The notes below the pieces were generated by a model. The model searched no databases and was not told the origin of the DNA. It was given only the letters and a program-made list of their open reading frames with translations. A DNA stretch of 64,000 nucleotides from Trileptium ribeirensis (taxonomy: Eukaryota > Nematoda > Enoplea > Enoplida > Thoracostomopsidae): positions 1 to 64,000 of the forward strand of contig JASANE010016368.1 in assembly GCA_030248225.1 (NCBI GenBank), read 5' to 3'. This document shows positions 26,661-39,100 of the stretch, one piece after another. Position 1 is the stretch's first letter, and each line of letters opens with the position of its first letter. The position numbers and the translations under genes are program-made.

Positions 26661-27170
26661 GGTAAATCAAGGTAAAGTCGATACTTCTTTCGTCTTTTGT
26701 TTTAAAAGAAATGTTTTTGGGAAAGTTACGTCCGAAAATTATCCATTTGGGCCATATTTATGACAAAAAATTTAGATTATTTTGTGTTTCAAAAGATTGC
26801 CGAAATTCTGCAAAATATTTTCTCTCGATAAATGTATAATATTATATACCATTCGATCCGCATTGACGAGCTGAATATTACGGTGGTAAAGTCAGCTCTT
26901 TGGGAACCCATCAAAATAAAAAAATTATCATACATTATGACACAAATTGATATTTTCTGAATATTTTATGAGTCAAAAGTTATCAAGTGAGAGATGATTG
27001 GGGTACCAGACACTATGGGGACATAGTTGAAATGGGTGGTTGGTCCGTGCACTGATTTTTACCCGACTTTCCAAGGAGGACCAAAATTTCTGTTGTATCT
27101 TCAAAATTTACCAACTTTTGCCTGGGGGTGTTCTTAGAAAGACTAAATTGTGTTCCGTACGGCTCGAATA
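26660..27170. repeat. dispersed repeat family, copy 1
   Basis: Contains AGAGATGATTGGGG followed by CTATGGGGACATAG, also found in altered form at about 30235-30320 (AGAGATGATTGGGGG ... CTATGGGGGCTATA). The part around 26830 (AAATGTATAATATTATA) also resembles 20155. This looks like fragments of one non-coding dispersed element. Confidence 0.5.
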
Positions 27171-28490
27171 AAAATGTTAGCGTCGTTTATAATCACGGAA
27201 AATAAATACTATAACTTCTGTGTCAGTAGTATTTTGAAGCAAAAATCTCTCAAAGCACCATAATGTATTCACCACAAATTTGTCGCTGAGCGATATACAC
27301 TCTTTGAAATTTAAACTAGTGGTGAGTATATATTTGAGAACATTGATGTGACAAAACCACATTTTTAGCTTATATTCTAATCTGTATTCATGAAAGGCAA
27401 CGGCTTTATATATATTTCTGGCCTCTATGCAGCTAAAAATTACAGACGTTACAATGACATCTAATTACAGAAAACCCTCGGGTACGTATTGGTAGTGTGG
27501 GTTGACTGATGTGGATGTAGAACTTTATAGAAAACTTTATACAAGAAGAATGTTTACACGTCATGCAATTTGGTGCATGACAAGGCGTGTTTGGTTCTTT
27601 CTTCACTAGTCCTGAGACACATCTGCGATCGTAGAGCGTAGTTAATATCCAATGTCTCTCAGCTATGATACGACGGATGCAAAAAGCTAAATAGACTAAC
27701 TTGCAACATTTTCAGTATGTCCAATTTCAGCAGAAATTTAGTGTGTGAATACATAAAGAATTTGTTACAATAGCATAACAGTATCCGTATACGTTGATGC
27801 TCTCACGGAAGATAGCTCCACAACACACAAGATATCGTACCAGAAGAACTATTGACAGTTATGCTACAGCCAAAGATTAAAATCTTTGTAAGGACATATA
27901 ACACTAAGGAATGCTTATTTAGCTATAGTTGTATATATATGAAATGTGGATTTCCATGTTTTTCAAATTTTGCACAATTGTCTGAACCAAATGTTTGCAA
28001 GGTAGTAAAACCTTGATATGAATGAAACATGTCACGTTATGAATCATCATGTCACGTATAATGGTACGTTATTGATTCAAAACTAATACAGTGTATCAAC
28101 ATTAACTGCTTCAAACCGTCCACAAGTTTGTCACATACCCTGTAGATCCCGAAGTTAACAATATGAATTTCCAACATTTGGGTTTAAAATTGATGAATCA
28201 TGTAATTTCATATTGGTTCGAATATAATAACATTATGGGCCTATGTCAACTTTAGGGGCCGGACGTTATAACGTGAGAAAAAACAGCTTAGAGCGGCGGG
28301 TTTGGGGAAGGGAGCTCCCCGAGTTAGGCTTAGGCTTAGTACATGGCTCATATAGGGACCTTAGCTTAGTCTAAGACTAAGACTTAGGCTTAGTATATCG
28401 AGAACAACATGGCATGCATTAGCCGGCGCTGTTTGGGCTGGGGGGGGGAATCAGCAAATGGCCGCACGCCGCTGAAATTGGTACCAATCG

Positions 28491-28511
28491 ACTCAGCTCG
28501 ACGAGCTGAGT
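28491..28511. repeat. 21-bp perfect palindrome
   Basis: ACTCAGCTCG and CGAGCTGAGT form 10-bp arms around a single A, within the Merlin-like element. It could extrude as a hairpin or act as a dimeric binding site; function unknown. Confidence 0.85.
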
Positions 28512-28820
28512 TCAAAAATACCGCATACGACCATTTTCCGAAAAAAATTTTTCATTTTTTTTCTTTTTTTACCCAATGGTCCCACCTGTGAAATGTCACC
28601 TGAAAATTTTGAAGAAAAAAAAATTTTGAAAAATAGGCATGATCGATCCAGCATTACAGGAAAAATTCAATTTTACCATTTATATCGATATATCTGGCCT
28701 CCCTCTGAAGTTATCCGCAAGAACAGTTAACCACTTCGGAAGTAACCCTCTGGGAACGCGCGATTGATCGATTGATGATTTATTTTCCATTTTTTATATT
28801 TTACAGCATAATATTAAGCT

Positions 28821-29214
28821 ATGGCAGCACGTGGAAGACCTCAAAATACTAGATTTAACATTTCGCCCCTTAATACTGTACTTCCTGAACCTGATATTAA
28901 CAATTTGCGCATGACCTATAACCAAATGGTACGTAGAACAAGTACATATGAAGATACTATTGTTCTGCTTTCCCAATGGAGACTTATCGCTAACAACCAA
29001 CAATATACATGTGACGACGCGATGTATTTGGCTGCGCGTAATGACGGGCCTTGATGGTCTCTGGGGAAATTTGAAAACCTTCATTCGGCGACGCCAAGGT
29101 GTTCCTCATAGCCTATTCCAGCGAACCCTTATTGAATTTCAATGGCGACGACAATTCGCTGAAAATATTGTCGGTGCACTCATTGCCCAAATCGGAAACA
29201 TATATCACGTCTAG
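28821..29214 (+). pseudogene. Merlin-like transposase remnant, two frames
   Basis: The first frame runs from the ATG at 28821 to a stop at 29052-29054 and carries an N-terminal-like segment (LLSQWRLIANNQQYTC). The second frame, to a stop at 29212-29214, carries LWGNLKTFIRRRQGVP and EFQWRRQFAEN. The pattern (E/D)GLWGxLK...RR...EFxWRRxF is the C-terminal signature of Merlin/IS1016-type DDE transposases. The middle of the protein is missing, and the join near 29040-29060 shifts frame and puts Asp where the last catalytic Glu is expected. Family assignment is from remembered motif pattern. Confidence 0.6.
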
Positions 29215-29264
29215 AGGTTAGTTCCAATGTCTGTAATACGTTTTCTTATAGAGTTCTAGAATAA

Positions 29265-29605
29265 GCCTAACACAATAAGCCTAAGCCTTAGTCTAAGCCT
29301 AAGCCTTAGACTAAGCCTAAGCCTAAGCCTTAGACTAAGCCTAAGCCTAAGCCTTAGACTAAGCCTAAGCCTTAGACTAAGCCTAAGCCTTAGACTAAGC
29401 CTAAGCCTTAGACTAAGCCTAAGGCTTAGACTAAGCCTAAGCCTAAGCCTTAAACTAAGCCTAAGCCTTAGACTAAGCCTAAGCCTAAGCCTTAGACTAA
29501 GCCTAAGCCTTAGACTAAGCCTAAGCCTTAGACTAAGCCTAAGCCTTAGACTAAGCCTAAGCCTTAGACTAAGCCTTAGACTAAGCCTAAGACTAAACCG
29601 AGGGG
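29265..29605. repeat. CTAAGCC/CTTAGACTAAG simple repeat, TTAGGC-like
   Basis: About 340 bp made of AAGCCTAAGCC and CCTTAGACTAAGCC words. The reverse strand reads TTAGGC, the hexamer of nematode telomeres, but broken throughout by TTAGTC units. The same words occur inverted at 28322-28400, on the other side of the Merlin-like remnant. Confidence 0.9.
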
Positions 29606-29879
29606 CTGCCGCCCCCCGTACCCCCCGCAGTAAGCCGCTGCGTGGGCTAACTGCCGCGGTTTGGGTGCACAGTACTGGTGCTTTCTCGCCTACGTTTGCC
29701 AGTGCAGTATTTCCGGATACCCTAACCGCTTCAAGCTTACCGTAAAACTGAGCCCAGACTAAACCTAATTTCCAAACATCAAAATATCCATTTTTCGCTT
29801 CCATTCCCGATATCGGGAGCCATATCTTATTGTGACGAAAAGTAATCGTCACATCCCATGCATCGCCGTATAGCCCATT

Positions 29880-30370
29880 GCATTTTCTATATCATATCTC
29901 AATTTGAGCCCAATCGGTCAATCCAATCCAAAGTTATGTCCCAAAAGGTCAAAAAACAAAATCCATATTTCTAAAAAAATCCGACGCCTGAAATTGGGCC
30001 CCTCTCCTGAGCCCCCTTGAAGAGCTAGGAAACCTTTACCATTGGAAAGACAGGGAAAAATTGGTCCATGGGGGTTCGGAGAGGTGACGATCTTAAGCGG
30101 AGCTTTAGGAATAAAATTTGCCAAAAAAGCCTCTATACCCAAAAAAATCAAATAAAAAGAACAATAATTTAGCATCATCAGGAGGTTATACCTGAAAAGG
30201 GGCGACCCTGATCTCGAAGAGATCTCTTTTGGGGTAAGAGATGATTGGGGGTCCAGGAACTATGGGGGCTATACTGAAAAGATGGTGGGCCCGTTCTTTG
30301 ATTTTTCCCCTCAGCCCAATCAGGGCCCATTATCCTTCGGCATCTAAAGTTGACATGGGCCACATTATGG
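29880..30370. repeat. dispersed repeat family, copy 2
   Basis: Non-coding block that shares AGAGATGATTGGGGG and the following CTATGGGGGCTATA phrase with 26990-27060. Adjacent text (CAATTTGAGCCCAATCGGTC, CCTGAAATTGGGCCCC) looks like a decayed mobile element. Confidence 0.45.
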
Positions 30371-33320
30371 ATAGCCTTTCTGTTGTACTAATAGTGTAAT
30401 CAACAAGAATATCTCCCGACTATTATGCCCTCAAATCATATATATCACGTTTGCAACATATATGTTGATGAACATTTGTTAATTTGCGAGTTTCACTACA
30501 CGGGCTTCGATTGTGTTGTGCAATTTTCTAGCCTTTAATATAACGGGGTCAGTCCGAACTTTTTGCCCCATCATTTTCGTTTAGTTGGTGCATTGACTGA
30601 GGTGGTCACATTTATGATTCAGTCAGTAAGTAGGAGTGTGAAATTAGGCCTTGACGGTTTTCATAGTATGACTTCAGGTGAAAACAGAATAACAGCCTAA
30701 CGACTGTGAGAAAAAGTCCACATGACAAGCTGATAAAAAATTAACACAGCAACTTGTGACCTTGTGTGGAAGGTACACGGTCGCCTAAAACAATTACTAT
30801 TTTCAAAAGCGAGAATAGCTGTGTTAATATTAGTGAAATTGTTCACTTAATCCACAACAAAAGGATACTCCAATATTTCCACTTAAATTTTGGTTGAAGG
30901 AAAACATTTGTTGTTCAAGAATAAACAGTAGACATTAGTTTTGAAAATTATACTAACTCTTTCAGTTTAACCCATTAAAAAGCTCGTCCTCAATCCTTTC
31001 AGCGCACAATCAACAGCAAACAGCAAATGGTAGCTTCAATTGACTAACGATCAGAGATGACATGGATCTTAGTTTTTCTAATTAGCTGATCTAAATTTCA
31101 GCTTCACAAAAGGCTAAAACTACTGTTAACGTGTAAAAAATTGTAATACAATAAAGACATTCCTGCAAGAAGCAGTGCTACATCGCTGTTTCATGCCAAT
31201 ATCTAATTTTTTTTATTTCCCTAAAGGTGTATTGTTGTTATCAATCCAGTTTTATCAGAAAGATGTTTTTTGGCTGCGAATTATTGATCAGGATGCAGGA
31301 TTATTATCACCTGATACCTTTGAAAGAAATCAATGTTGATGAAGGATGGTTTTATAATTTTAAAGCTGCTATTAACCTTTTTACGTCTATTTATATTCAT
31401 TGTTTGGTTGCTTTGTTTTTAGGTTTTTTCCAATTTTTCATTGTTTGGCGGAAAGAATTTCTTTTTTGGACCGACTTATTATGAATCGCGTTTAACTCTG
31501 CTTAGTTGTACGAGATTATACCTAATACTTTTTAGTAAATTATATACATTTCTCCCATTGAATACCGATTTTTTTTCTGCAAAAACTACCTAGTATAGGA
31601 CAGTTGTAAGTTAGAGACCAGTTGTTTAAGATTTCAAAAATGTATCGAATATGTTTATGTAAAGACAAAATTGCTCTAAAATGGTGCAGCAACAACTTTG
31701 TTTTGCAAAAACATTTTATTAGTATCAATTTATCTGGTGCGATTCTTTGACTTTACATGTTTGTCACACTCGTTAGGCTGTGGCATTGTTTTCGACTTTT
31801 GTCATATTACAATATAAGTTTGCAAAACATACCATAAATACATTGGCAGTTATTACTACTTGTGTGTCCATTTCCTGGTAAATTAAAGTAAATGAATGTA
31901 TCTAATATGAGTATAATTTTAGAATGTTGTTATCAAATTTTCCCTATAAAAGGACCTACTTGCATTGCGACACTGAGGGTTTTGCACTACGCCGGTTGAT
32001 GACCGGTTGTATCTCTATATAATAAATTCTAAGCATAGGTTGCCTCCAATGCATGGTGCATTAACATCATGCGTGTACGCTGCACTGTGTTTTTAGGTCC
32101 AAGATGTCAGTGAACGTGGGAATTCGGTACATTGTTAATACAGAATATTTGACTGTTATTTGTTTCATAAATAAATGCGTCGAGGAAATTCCATGAATAG
32201 GATGACCGAGCGCCGTATTTGTATTAGAACTTTGTTTGGTACTCAATAGAGTCTGCTTTTTTTCATTATTTCCTGTAAGACTAGTTTTACAGCTGTTATA
32301 TCGTTTGCCTACGTAATGTGGTTTCAATATTGTATTTTGCCACTAAGTGTGCTTTATCTTCGCAATTAATAATGACTGCGAAAATCATAAATAGATACAC
32401 ATTTTTTCGAAGAAAACAACGGGTACCCTGGTTCAGAAACATCAACAAAGTTTGGTTTCAGATCTCAAAACTTGTTTGAATAGTTAATGGTTTAGCTGAT
32501 AGTACACAATATCCGTATGCAGAAAAATTATAAATTTTTTATCGTTATAATTATATATACAAAGACTGTTATATAGCACTTAATATAAGTTTTGTACTAG
32601 TCGATAGATCAAATATATGTTTAATTTCAATAGATCATTCACCTTCAACCTGAAAGGAGACGATAAAAATTTCCCAAAAAATTTATGGGTGCTAAATAAA
32701 ACTTACAAATTTGATAATATGTGGGTGATGCTAAATTTAATGCACCCAATAATCGTGTGGCTGGGTACTGGTCGTAATACACGGTAATTAATTGCACAGC
32801 AATTTCAATATTTATGAAAGCCAATGTATTACAGGTACCCAATGATTTTGTACGTACAAACAAGTCCCAGTAATTTTAACTACTGTTTGACAAATTTTAT
32901 CCACCTCTTTAAGTTTTAAAGTGAACCATCTATAAAGAAACAGAAATAATAGTCTGTAACAACTATATAACTAATACACGCAGATGTCAACATATTCATA
33001 CTGGCGGTAGCGAAGCCTAAGACTCGAAAACGCTTAAAATCTCCTGTGATGTTTCTCGACCCCACCAGCATTCAGTGTTTCGAATTAAAGTTGTTCTAGG
33101 GACACCCTCAGCTGTAACTTGGTAACAATTAGGTGCACAGAGGCCATCGTGTCACGGGATTTAAAACCTAATAGTTACAGTGATGTACCCAATAAAAGCA
33201 AAAATAGGTAACATACACCGGCAAACATTAATGATTTAAAGCAAACGGCAACTCCATAGACCTATTGCATGTCAGTGGTCTATAAATGGCTCAACAATGA
33301 CACTGGAAAACATACATGCA
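30370..33320. other. intergenic, no gene recognised
   Basis: AT-rich, stop-dense DNA. An imperfect hairpin near 30690-30712 (ACAGCCTAACGACTGTG) resembles one at 43211-43232. Nothing else could be assigned. Confidence 0.45.
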
Positions 33321-33344
33321 CGAGGTCCCAAGCCCAAGCGAGAT

Positions 33345-34085
33345 AGTGTCCGCTGTGGGAAAAAATTTTCGAAATTTTTTGGGACTCAAATTTTTCTTAA
33401 TTTTGGTCAATTTTATCCCTTGTTTTGTCAATTTTCACCCAACTTTTGATAATATTCCCTCTATTTTTGCAAATTTTTTCCGCATGTTGTGCCAAAATTT
33501 TGCGTGACCCTTCGGATGCGGGGATCTGACTACCTCTCGGTGTGGTGGTCCCATCCTAAGGGAGAAAATATTTCTCTTCCCGAATAGTGTCTGCTGCGGG
33601 AAAGGGAATAAATTTTCGAAATTTTTTGGGACTCAAATTTTTCTTAATTTTGGTCAATTTTATCCCTTGTTTTGTCAATTTTCACCCAACTTTTGATAAT
33701 ATTCCCTCTATTTTTGCAAATTTTTTCCCCATGTTGTGCCAAAATTTTGCGTGACCCTTCGGAGGCGGGGATCTGACTGCCTCTCGGTGTGGTGGTCCCA
33801 TCCTAAGGGAGAAAATATTTCTCTTCCCGAATAGTGTCTGCTGCGGGAAAGGGAATAAATTTTCGAAATTTTTTGGGACTCAAATTTTTCTTAATTTTGG
33901 TCAATTTTATCCCTTGTTTTGTCAATTTTCACCCAATTTTTGACAATATTCCCTCTATTTTTGCAAATTTTTTCCGCATGTTGTGCCAAAATTTTCCGTG
34001 CCCCTTCGGAGGCGGGGATCTGGGGACCATCGGGATGTGGTGGTCCCAGCCTAAGGGAGAAAATATTTCTCCTCCCGATGAGCTT
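33345..34085. repeat. 247-bp tandem repeat, 3 copies
   Basis: GGGACTC recurs at 33381, 33628 and 33875, a 247-bp period. Copies are 95% or more alike by eye; the last is diverged at its end (GGGGACCATCGGGATG). The unit is T-rich with AAATTTT words and a GC-rich tail. ORFs across it repeat the same peptide and are a by-product. Confidence 0.93.
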
Positions 34086-34113
34086 ATATGCCCAAGCAAT
34101 AGCATAAATTTTA

Positions 34114-34299
34114 ATAACCCTTTAATTTTGTTTATCGTACAACGATTGAGAAACACCAGAGGGCGATAGTGATAAAACCCCGACGAGAATAATAATACTC
34201 GTGCAATAGAGTACTATACGACAAACGCAGATAAACACAACGCTTCTCGAGGTGATGCTCCCAGGTCCCACATGACGCTAGCGGGCTCTAAAGGGTTAA
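34114..34299. mobile_element. short TTAA/CCCTTTA-ended MITE candidate
   Basis: About 186 bp with ends ATAACCCTTTA (left) and TAAAGGGTTAA (right), an inverted repeat of about 10 bp with TTAA or near-TTAA flanks, as in piggyBac-like MITEs. Non-coding. Confidence 0.45.
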
Positions 34300-34561
34300 A
34301 GCTACACCAATGGATTATGGATCAGAAAATGTTTACATTTTAATATAGGTTGTTCTAGTAGTATTAATCGATCGCGATCGAGATATTGTCTAACTTTTGC
34401 CGCATCCGCAATTAAACTAAATGTTTATAAAGCACATATCTTTGTTAAATGTGCGGCGTCCACATTATCGTGTTCCCGCTCTTTGGGATTTAGGTATACC
34501 GGACGATGTCCCGTAGACCAGGCAGACCACGATGCGGCTGACAGCGTACATATTTAAAAAA

Positions 34562-35632
34562 AATTTTAATAGTAACTAGCTGACTCTGTCGACGGCAAAC
34601 ATACGGTGTGATAGACACCGCACAAATTTTTCACATTTGGCGAAGTGTGTGGCTTGGACCCTCTGTATATAATCTATTGATGGTATGAAACACGACATAC
34701 GTGACTATTTTGGTATACTGGTGTTGGGCCAACTTTATCAACTAATAACGGCTTCTTGAAATAGTTCCGAGTAGTAAATTTTAATAGTAACTAGCTGACT
34801 CTGTCGTGTGCAAACATACGGTGTGATAGACACCGCACAAATTTTTCACATTTGGCGAAGTGTGTGGCTTGGACCCTCTGTATATAATCTATTGATGGTA
34901 TGAAACACGACATACGTGACTATTTTGGTATACTGGTGTTGGGCCAACTTTATCAACTAATAACGGCTTCTTGAAATAGTTCCGAGTAGTAAATTTTAAT
35001 AGTAACTAGCTGACTCTGTTGACGGCAAACATACGTGTGATAGACACCGCACAAATTTTTCACATTTGGCGAAGTGTGTGGCTTGGACCCTCTGTATATA
35101 ATCTTTATTGATGGTATGAAACACGACATACGTGACTATTTTGGTATACTGGTGTTGGGCCAACTTTATCAACTAATAACGGCTTCTTGAAATAGTTCCG
35201 AGTAGTAAATTTTAATAGTAACTAGCTGACTCTGTCGACGGCAAACATACGGTGTGATAGACACCGCACAAATTTTTCACATTTGGCGAAGTGTGTGGCT
35301 TGGACCCTCTGTATATAATCTATTGATGGTATGAAACACGACATACGTGACTATTTTGGTATACTGGTGTTGGGCCAACTTTATCAACTAATAACGGCTT
35401 CTTGAAATAGTTCCGAGTAGTAAATTTTAATAGTAACTAGCTGACTCTGTCGACGGCAAACATACGGTGTGATAGACACCGCACAAATTTTTCACATTTG
35501 GCGAAGTGTGTGGCTTGGACCCTCTGTATATAATCTATTGATGGTATGAAACACGACATACGTGACTATTTTGGTATACTGGTGTTGGGCCAACTTTATC
35601 AACTAATAACGGCTTCTTGAAATAGTTCCGAT
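34562..35632. repeat. 215-bp satellite, 5 copies
   Basis: GCTGACTCTGT recurs at 34579, 34794 and 35009 (period 215), five copies in all. They are almost identical apart from small indels (CGACGGC against CGTGTGC). Each copy has a small hairpin GGTGTGATAGACACC. The array lies about 260 bp past the stop of the minus-strand PPxY exon. Confidence 0.96.
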
Positions 35633-35892
35633 TTGGCCGATTAAATTATCTGCATCTTCAATGCTAAGGATAATTCAATACTACTTATGGTGTCAGCCGC
35701 ACTATGTGGCCAATAGACTGGCCGTGTCAGTGATACCGATCTAGTCAAAACGCTACAGTGCCAAGCGCACCATAACACGAAACGCTAAATCCATTTTTTT
35801 AAATAGCACGTCGAATGTCCTAAGACAACGCATTTTCCGGTGGTCACGGTTCGTTGGGCGCTACGACGTATTAATATTCAAAAATTTGATAA

Positions 35893-36123
35893 TTAACTTT
35901 TCATTCTTTGTGATTCCTGATATGTAGGTGGTGGGGTATCGTGGTCCGACAGCTCAGGCGCGGTGGGCGTTACCCGGTTAGTGTCACTCTCAATAGCGTC
36001 TACGGTTTCAACGGTTGTAGCTGATGTTATTGCACTGTGCTGGTCGTTGTTGGAATCGTTGTCCCTCGCTGTTCCGTTGGAATCGAGGTTTCCGCTGCTT
36101 GGCTTGGTAAATCTAGATGATAT
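35893..36123 (-). CDS. candidate alternative last exon of the DEG/ENaC gene with a PPxY motif
   Basis: The minus strand shows a strong acceptor (TTTCTTTTATTTTTAG) and then 76 open codons ending in TAA. The peptide is Ser/Thr/Asn/Asp-rich and hydrophilic, ending TPPPTYQESQRMKS. PPTY fits the PPxY motif that in vertebrate ENaC tails binds NEDD4-family ubiquitin ligases. The acceptor is phase 0. It would fit two internal phase-0 donors in the TM2 exon: AAG|GTACCG (exon end 41042) or CGT|GTAGAG (exon end 41015). The result would be a channel of about 548 or 557 aa with a long cytoplasmic tail. Assignment to this gene is inference; it could be the last exon of another minus-strand gene. Confidence 0.55.
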   Translation of the reverse strand: MSSRFTKPSSGNLDSNGTARDNDSNNDQHSAITSATTVETVDAIESDTNRVTPTAPELSDHDTPPPTYQESQRMKS

Positions 36124-36129
36124 CTAAAA

Positions 36130-39100
36130 ATAAAAGAAATATTCTGCTGGAAAGTACGTTTTTGGGAATTTTAGTGAAAATGATGATGCTATATAAGCTG
36201 TGTTTGCTTCGGTAACAGCTGCCATAATATATACTGACATTTGGAAAATCCTTTTAAGAAGCAAACTTGGGCTCATTAATTAACGAAATTAAGCTACAAT
36301 ATGTCGGATTGGCTATTGTATCAATAAAACACAATGGTGCGAAAAATGAATAATTTTAACATTTCAATGTTGAGCCAGACACACTTCTAACCAACCCTTA
36401 AAAATATACGATTATAGTAAGAATTATTCACATGATCCCGTAACATTCGCAATTTTAAACAGCTTATGAAAACTGCAAAAAGTAAACAAATTTTAGTTAG
36501 CAGATTTTTAGCTATAAGTTAAGACAACATTTTGGACTTTGCCTTTCATCATGTCTTTGCATATGTTGAAATTTGAAATTATATTCACTTTAATTTATGT
36601 CCCAGCTGCGTCATCCAAATATACAAAGTTTATACTGGCTAGTATACAAAACCCAGGTTATAACATGAAGTTATTTATATATACTATATATGAAGATGCA
36701 GGAGTTCTTGGGCAGGAGGTACCCCTAACGCGTTGGACCCCACCGAGGCCCTGGTCTACTCCGCTCCTGAGGCTACCACCCTACCACTCCCGACCCTGTG
36801 CGCCGCACTTCCTTCCCCATCCCTGAGCCGCGCACTTTCTCTGCTTGGATGGGAATGGGGAGGTCGTCAACTTTTTTCAGCACCCCTCTAGACGACCTCC
36901 ACCCAAGGGCCTCCACCTCCTGCGTGAGACGACCTCCTCCCGCCAACCCCGGCTACTCCATGAACCGTCGGAGCGTCAGCATGTATGATATATATTATGT
37001 ACGTACCCAAACAAACAAAATCCTATATACACGCATGTAGATAAATACATGCATATATTACATATACACATAAACTAAAAACATATATGTGCCAAGTAAG
37101 CAACAAAATGCGCGAAGCAGCTGTAAATACAGATCTTGCAATCGATGGTCTACTTTAAAACTGAAGGAGGGGTATAAAATTTGTCCCACAAAAAAATTAC
37201 TGTGTATTCATTGCACCGGCAAAATTAGTGGATGCGTGCAGTTTATTGGCACCCACATGTTTGTATTATTGTTTGTGTTGTTTATTAATTGTAAGCTGAG
37301 ATTCCAGAAAGGCACTACAACCGTGGGCTATGTCTGGTTCGAAAGATTAAACATTCAATATTTGTTCTTCGCATGTGACCAGAAAGAACTTAAAATTTCG
37401 CTTAAACGTTTAACCAAATTTGGCAACGGTGCAGGCTATTCAACTTTAAAAAAGACTAAAAAGTATTCTAACCTCTCGTGATATTGTCATAAATTGCAAT
37501 GATGTATATGTAATAGAGGAAACTGCGAATTAAGCTGTTAATGTATCAGTTTTGATATGTGTCTCGTCGATTAGAATTTCAAAGGGGCATAAAATATAAG
37601 GTCGCTTTCATGCGGAACATCAATCAAATTTTACTCTCACAAAAGTATTAATCCGATGAAGATGTTTACTTGTATCATCTAAGTATTTAGAATATACATC
37701 CATATAACACAAGATGACAAGAAATAGTTTTTAAGTATTACAATAAGTAAGCATAACTGAGCTGTAGTGAAACCGATGTGACGTTTCGTTGTTGGTTTAT
37801 TATTGCCATCCGAAATTTATATTAGCAATATTATCATAATTAAACAAATAATACAATGTCCAATTGCAGTCTAGGACGCCGTAATGTAGTTATATTGCTG
37901 CATTTTTTTTGTATTTTACTTATAGTTACAATGATACAATATTAACTATTAGTTTCACCTTAGATAATCGTATCCATTAATTAATTATTCATCAGCTTCT
38001 GCGTTGCTTTTGACTAAACTAAGCGACTGATGCAGCAATTTTAATGATTTTTTCAGGCTAGAAAGGCGCGTGAAATAGTATATATAGTAAGATATAAATT
38101 GTGAAAATGTCACGGTTTTAAAATTTTCGCCACTAAATTCGCGTAGCAAGGTTTCTCAGTTCTCATAATTGCACGTTGGTGTAATTTTCTGCTATTAGTT
38201 ACTTCCTGTGCACTCTAATTTATTAATTTTAAGATATTTACATTTCAAACCTAATTGAAAAACGCACCCTGTTGACACAGGATCCTGCCATGTAGTGCAT
38301 GACATTTCGCAGAAACCGTGCTCTAGTGGTCTAAAGCTCCGTTCCACAAAACAAAAAGTTAGGAGTTGAAGTTCCGCCAGCACGTGTCATTTTACGTTTT
38401 TTGTAATTTTTTGTGTTAGCAAAAATGTTGGTTTTAAAGTATACGAACATTGCCAGAGTAATTCAACATCACTAAAAAGCGATTGAAGACCTTGCTATGT
38501 CGTTGTTTATATTGATGTTAATTGATAAATTCTGAACTTATATGCAGTAGTAGAATCTGTATAACCCTACAAATTATAACGAGAACTTTATAGGAGTTGG
38601 GACCACAAGATACAGGACCTCACATTCAAAATATGCCGCTAAATTACTAAACTTGAAAAGCGTTAACTACCGGTACACTGATAACTTTTTCTTAAATAAA
38701 CACTTATTACTTGTTTCTGGGCACTGCCTTCGCCATTCAATAAATATTTTTCATTTTTTTAGAGGTTGAACTTGGAAATCAAAGAGGACTTTCAAAGAGT
38801 TTATAATTTTGCCTGGGTGGAAGGAAAAAATTGTATCGTCTAGTTAGCCCCATCAATTCTAAGATTTAAATTGACAAAATTCAATTCAACTTATGCAATG
38901 TCGTCAGTTAGAATAGTTCATGCATCATCTTATAAACATCAAAACCCATGCTTGTCATGCTCTGAACGTAGTGTCCTACAAATTAGCAATACGTTCAAAA
39001 AACTTATACAAAACCCAACGGTCTCCGCAAAGCATGTGGTATAGACTATGGTAACGATTTAGTTTTATTTTGTTAAGATTAATGCTGTGTTGTCATTTTT

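Larger units (their letters stand above)
28280..29645. mobile_element. Merlin-like (IS1016/ISXO2-type) transposon, internally deleted
   Basis: The two sides are inverted relatives: left GCGGCGGGTTTGGGG...AGCTCCCCGAGTTAG (28291-28327), right reverse complement GCGGGGGGTACGGGG...AGCCCCTCGGTTTAG (about 29595-29632). Both continue inward into TTAGGC-like repeats. Inside is a broken transposase reading frame (28821-29214) with a Merlin-type C-terminus. Exact outer ends and a target duplication could not be fixed by eye. Confidence 0.6.

Noticed and set aside
29265..29605. True telomere or interstitial telomeric tract
   Set aside because: TTAGGC units are interrupted throughout by TTAGTC-type units and lie inside a transposon-like inverted structure; no long pure tract.
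29256..29852. 198-codon minus-strand ORF of Leu-Arg-Ser repeats
   Set aside because: It is the translation of the CTAAGCC/CTTAGACTAAG simple repeat plus transposon edge; no protein character.
33316..34169. ORFs with Phe/Asn-rich repeated peptide
   Set aside because: They repeat with the 247-bp tandem unit and occur in several frames and both strands.
37089..37481. 130-codon plus-strand ORF
   Set aside because: Starts without ATG, AT-driven composition, no splice context or family motif.
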